Shown: positions 61,993-64,000 of the stretch, piece after piece
Numbering within the stretch: the stretch's first letter is position 1
Layout of the letters: each line of letters starts with the position of its first letter
Assembly: GCF_018860545.1 (NCBI RefSeq)
Contig: NZ_JAHKPN010000039.1
Location: 186,001 to 250,000 of the forward strand
DNA from: Winogradskyella psychrotolerans
GTDB taxonomy: Bacteria; Bacteroidota; Bacteroidia; Flavobacteriales; Flavobacteriaceae
Direction of reading: 5' to 3'
DNA: 64,000 bases
Program-made: the position numbers and the translations under genes
The notes under the pieces: model-generated
What the model was told of the DNA's origin: nothing
The model's database searches: none
The model's input: only the letters and a program-made list of their open reading frames with translations

Positions 61993-62712
61993 ATGAAAAA
62001 ATATTATAAATATATTGCAATGTTCACGGCAGTAGTAATGTTTAATTGTGAGCATGATGATTCAACGTCATTAAGTGACTATGTTGGATTTGAATTAGGA
62101 CCAACTAAAGTTATTGTTGAACAAGATCAGTCGTCTACTCTTGAAATAATGGTATACGCAAGTGAAGTGTCTGGACAAGATCGTACCTATACTGTTGAAG
62201 CTGATGCAGATGCAACAACGTTAACAAGTCCTTATAGTTTTAGTACTGTAACTATTCCTGCTAACACTAATGAAGGTTCGTTTACAGTAACTATTACTGA
62301 TGATGAAACAATGAATTATTATGAAGCTGATAAATCTTTGTATGTTAATTTTACAGGTGTAGAAGGTTTAGATTTTAGTACTGGGTATTTAATTACTGTA
62401 GCTGAAGCTTGTCCTAATATCTACGCTACTATATCTATTACTACAGATGATTGGCCAGAGGAAACGTCTTGGGACTTATATGATTTGTCTGGGACTCCAA
62501 CGGTTATTTTTTCTGGAGGAACTTATGATGGTTTAGCTAATACTACAATTGATACTGAAGTATGTTTATTAGCAGGATCATATGGAATTGCAGTTCTTGA
62601 TTCTTACGGTGATGGTGGAAGTACTTATACTGTAACTTCTGGTTCTACCGTTTATGTTGAGCCTGTTACTTTAACTAGTTCAAGTTCTTCGTCTACGTTT
62701 ACTGTAGATTAA
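61993..62712 (+). CDS. Surface lipoprotein of the SusC/D operon with a Calx-beta-like domain
   Basis: The 239-residue product has a lipoprotein signal (MFTAVVMFNCEHDD, Cys about 19). A beta-sandwich part at about 30-125 (YTVEADADATTLTSPYSFS, TIPANTNEGSFTVTITDDE) resembles Calx-beta/DUF4843 modules, followed by a domain with LLAGSYGIAVLDSYGDGGSTYTV. It probably helps bind the same ligand as SusD. It ends at a strong terminator. Confidence 0.8.
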   Translation: MKKYYKYIAMFTAVVMFNCEHDDSTSLSDYVGFELGPTKVIVEQDQSSTLEIMVYASEVSGQDRTYTVEADADATTLTSPYSFSTVTIPANTNEGSFTVTITDDETMNYYEADKSLYVNFTGVEGLDFSTGYLITVAEACPNIYATISITTDDWPEETSWDLYDLSGTPTVIFSGGTYDGLANTTIDTEVCLLAGSYGIAVLDSYGDGGSTYTVTSGSTVYVEPVTLTSSSSSSTFTVD

Positions 62713-62736
62713 TATAGATTATTCTTTATATTATTT

Positions 62737-62766
62737 AAAGCCACCATATTTTATGGTGGCTTTTTT
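62737..62766. terminator. Strong intrinsic terminator after the SusC/D operon
   Basis: AAAGCCACCATA, loop TTT, TATGGTGGCTTT, then T. It separates the SusC/D operon from the subtilase gene. Confidence 0.92.
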
Positions 62767-62838
62767 ATTGAATAAGTATTTATGAAATAAATCAAAATTA
62801 CTGTATATTGCGTGATAAAAAATTACTAAAAAATTGTT

Positions 62839-64000
62839 ATGAAAAATTGTTTACCCCTAATTGCTTTCCTTTTTATGCTAAATATTGGCTATAGTCAGAA
62901 TTTGGAAAAAGCTAAGTTATCTAAGCAAAACTTAGAATTATTAAATAGATTGGAGACTCAAGAACAAGCTAGAAGTTCTAGAGTTCAAGCCCATTTGAAA
63001 TCTCATCCTAATACTAAGGTTACTATAAAAGATAGTATTAATATTACGCATATTTACGATGTAAGAGATGGAGTCGTGTTGTATAGAAGTACTTATAATT
63101 TAGAGGCATCCAGAGCGACTAAAACATCGCATCTTCAAACAGGCGGAAGTTTAGGTTTAGATCTTGATGGTGACGGTATGACGGTTGGAGTATGGGATGG
63201 TGGTCCGGCTGATTTGACGCATCCTGAGTTTCAAAATAGTACAGATACAGAATCACGGGTTATAATAATAGATAATGCTATTGTTGATGATTCTTCGGGT
63301 TCTTATAGTTTTCATGGAACACATGTATCTGGGACTATAGCGGCTAAAGGTGTTGATGCGAATGCCAAAGGTATGGCAACTAAAGTTACCGTGAAATCCT
63401 ATAATTGGAATAACGATGAAATTGAAATGACTGCTGCTGTTAATGCAGTAACCAACCCAATTATTTTGTCTAACCATTCATATGGTGTTCCAGTTCAAAG
63501 TACTTCTGGTGATTTATTGCCAGCATGGTATATGGGGGCTTATTCTCAAGATTCAAAAGATATTGATGATATAGCTAGAGCTAATCCAAAATATTTAATT
63601 GTGGCATCTGCAGGTAATTCTGGTACCACATCGTATACAGGAGGATTATTTTCGGGATATGATAAGTTAACTACAGATAAAAATGCCAAAAACAATTTGG
63701 TTATTGCAAATGCTAATCCTTCTTTAACGTTATTTACTTATGAATTAGAAACTTTACTTATAAATCCAAGTAGTAGTCAAGGACCTACGGATGATTTAAG
63801 AATTAAACCGGATATTGCAGCAGACGGTACCAATTTATATTCACCAACTCCTGGTAATACTTATGCAACTTATACTGGTACATCAATGTCTGCGCCTAAC
63901 ACAACTGGTACATTATTGTTATTACAACAATATTATAGTCAATTGCATAGCGAGTATATGAACTCAGCGACTTTAAAAGGGCTAGTATGCCACACAGCTG
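62839..64000 (+). CDS. Secreted subtilisin-like serine peptidase (S8), 5' part
   Basis: The window ends inside this gene, with 387 codons visible and no stop. The N-terminus is a signal peptide (LPLIAFLFMLNIGYSQ). The catalytic residues of the S8 family are seen in order: Asp in VGVWDGG, His in SFHGTHVSGT, and Ser in GTSMSAPN near the window end. It is probably exported, and since the C-terminus is missing I cannot tell whether it has a T9SS sorting domain. It begins 73 bases after the terminator, so it is a separate transcription unit. Confidence 0.9.
   Translation, partial: MKNCLPLIAFLFMLNIGYSQNLEKAKLSKQNLELLNRLETQEQARSSRVQAHLKSHPNTKVTIKDSINITHIYDVRDGVVLYRSTYNLEASRATKTSHLQTGGSLGLDLDGDGMTVGVWDGGPADLTHPEFQNSTDTESRVIIIDNAIVDDSSGSYSFHGTHVSGTIAAKGVDANAKGMATKVTVKSYNWNNDEIEMTAAVNAVTNPIILSNHSYGVPVQSTSGDLLPAWYMGAYSQDSKDIDDIARANPKYLIVASAGNSGTTSYTGGLFSGYDKLTTDKNAKNNLVIANANPSLTLFTYELETLLINPSSSQGPTDDLRIKPDIAADGTNLYSPTPGNTYATYTGTSMSAPNTTGTLLLLQQYYSQLHSEYMNSATLKGLVCHTA

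Noticed and set aside
57227..62712. Full polysaccharide utilisation locus
   Set aside because: SusC, SusD and a binding lipoprotein are present, but no glycoside hydrolase, polysaccharide lyase, sulfatase or dedicated regulator is in the window. A subtilase follows after a terminator. The locus could equally serve peptide uptake.

Overview
The window is a piece of an AT-rich chromosome from a member of the Bacteroidota, most likely a marine Flavobacteriaceae. The evidence is a SusC/SusD pair, a type IX secretion (T9SS) C-terminal sorting domain, a urocanate hydratase next to a DUF5522 protein, a fused alpha/beta E1 of the branched-chain 2-oxoacid dehydrogenase, and scarce Shine-Dalgarno sites with several TTG starts. 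I saw no rRNA, tRNA, CRISPR array, prophage or transposase gene.

Region 1 (1-12.9 kb, + strand) is the phenylacetate (paa) catabolic cluster: paaA (3' end only), paaB, paaC, paaD, paaG, a PLP-dependent dehydratase, paaH, a four-helix-bundle gene, paaI, a ypfJ-like zinc peptidase, paaJ, paaZ, paaF and paaY. Together these encode epoxidation of phenylacetyl-CoA, isomerisation to the oxepin, ring opening and beta-oxidation to acetyl-CoA and succinyl-CoA. The CoA ligase (paaK) and reductase (paaE) are not in the window. PaaZ carries an extra C-terminal DUF1569/DinB-like domain. Region 2 (12.9-18.3 kb) has a divergent Lrp/AsnC regulator and a branched-chain amino acid module (E2, aminotransferase, fused E1). 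Nearly every gap of regions 1 and 2 holds a small palindromic repeat, in about eight sequence families. Two such palindromes lie in frame inside paaH and the E2 linker. The four-helix-bundle gene is bracketed by degenerate ATTAGG-type repeats. This repeat landscape is the least explained thing here.

Region 3 (18.4-29.7 kb, mostly - strand) holds a cold-shock protein, a SulP transporter with an unusual extra loop, a DUF4136 lipoprotein, hutU coupled to a small Cys-rich DUF5522 protein, a tiny HExxH protein, and a 1712-residue T9SS-exported protein with six CUB-like repeats. Region 4 (30-45 kb) is mainly housekeeping and envelope genes: a D-cysteine desulfhydrase-like enzyme, a glucosaminidase/LysM lipoprotein, hemL, two Spy-like proteins, a yiaA-like membrane protein, an alpha/beta hydrolase, a large metzincin-like lipoprotein, a dihaem cytochrome lipoprotein, an EEP-family protein and lysS.

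Region 5 (45-57 kb) holds DUF1573, a membrane-anchored LuxR-type regulator, a Pmp3-like 52-residue protein, lipB, a YoaK-family protein, two tandem paralogous FN3/L-domain lipoproteins, an NdpA-like nucleoid protein, a propeller lipoprotein and rnhB. Region 6 (57.2-64 kb, + strand) is a SusC-SusD-lipoprotein operon followed, after a terminator, by a subtilase that runs off the end of the window.
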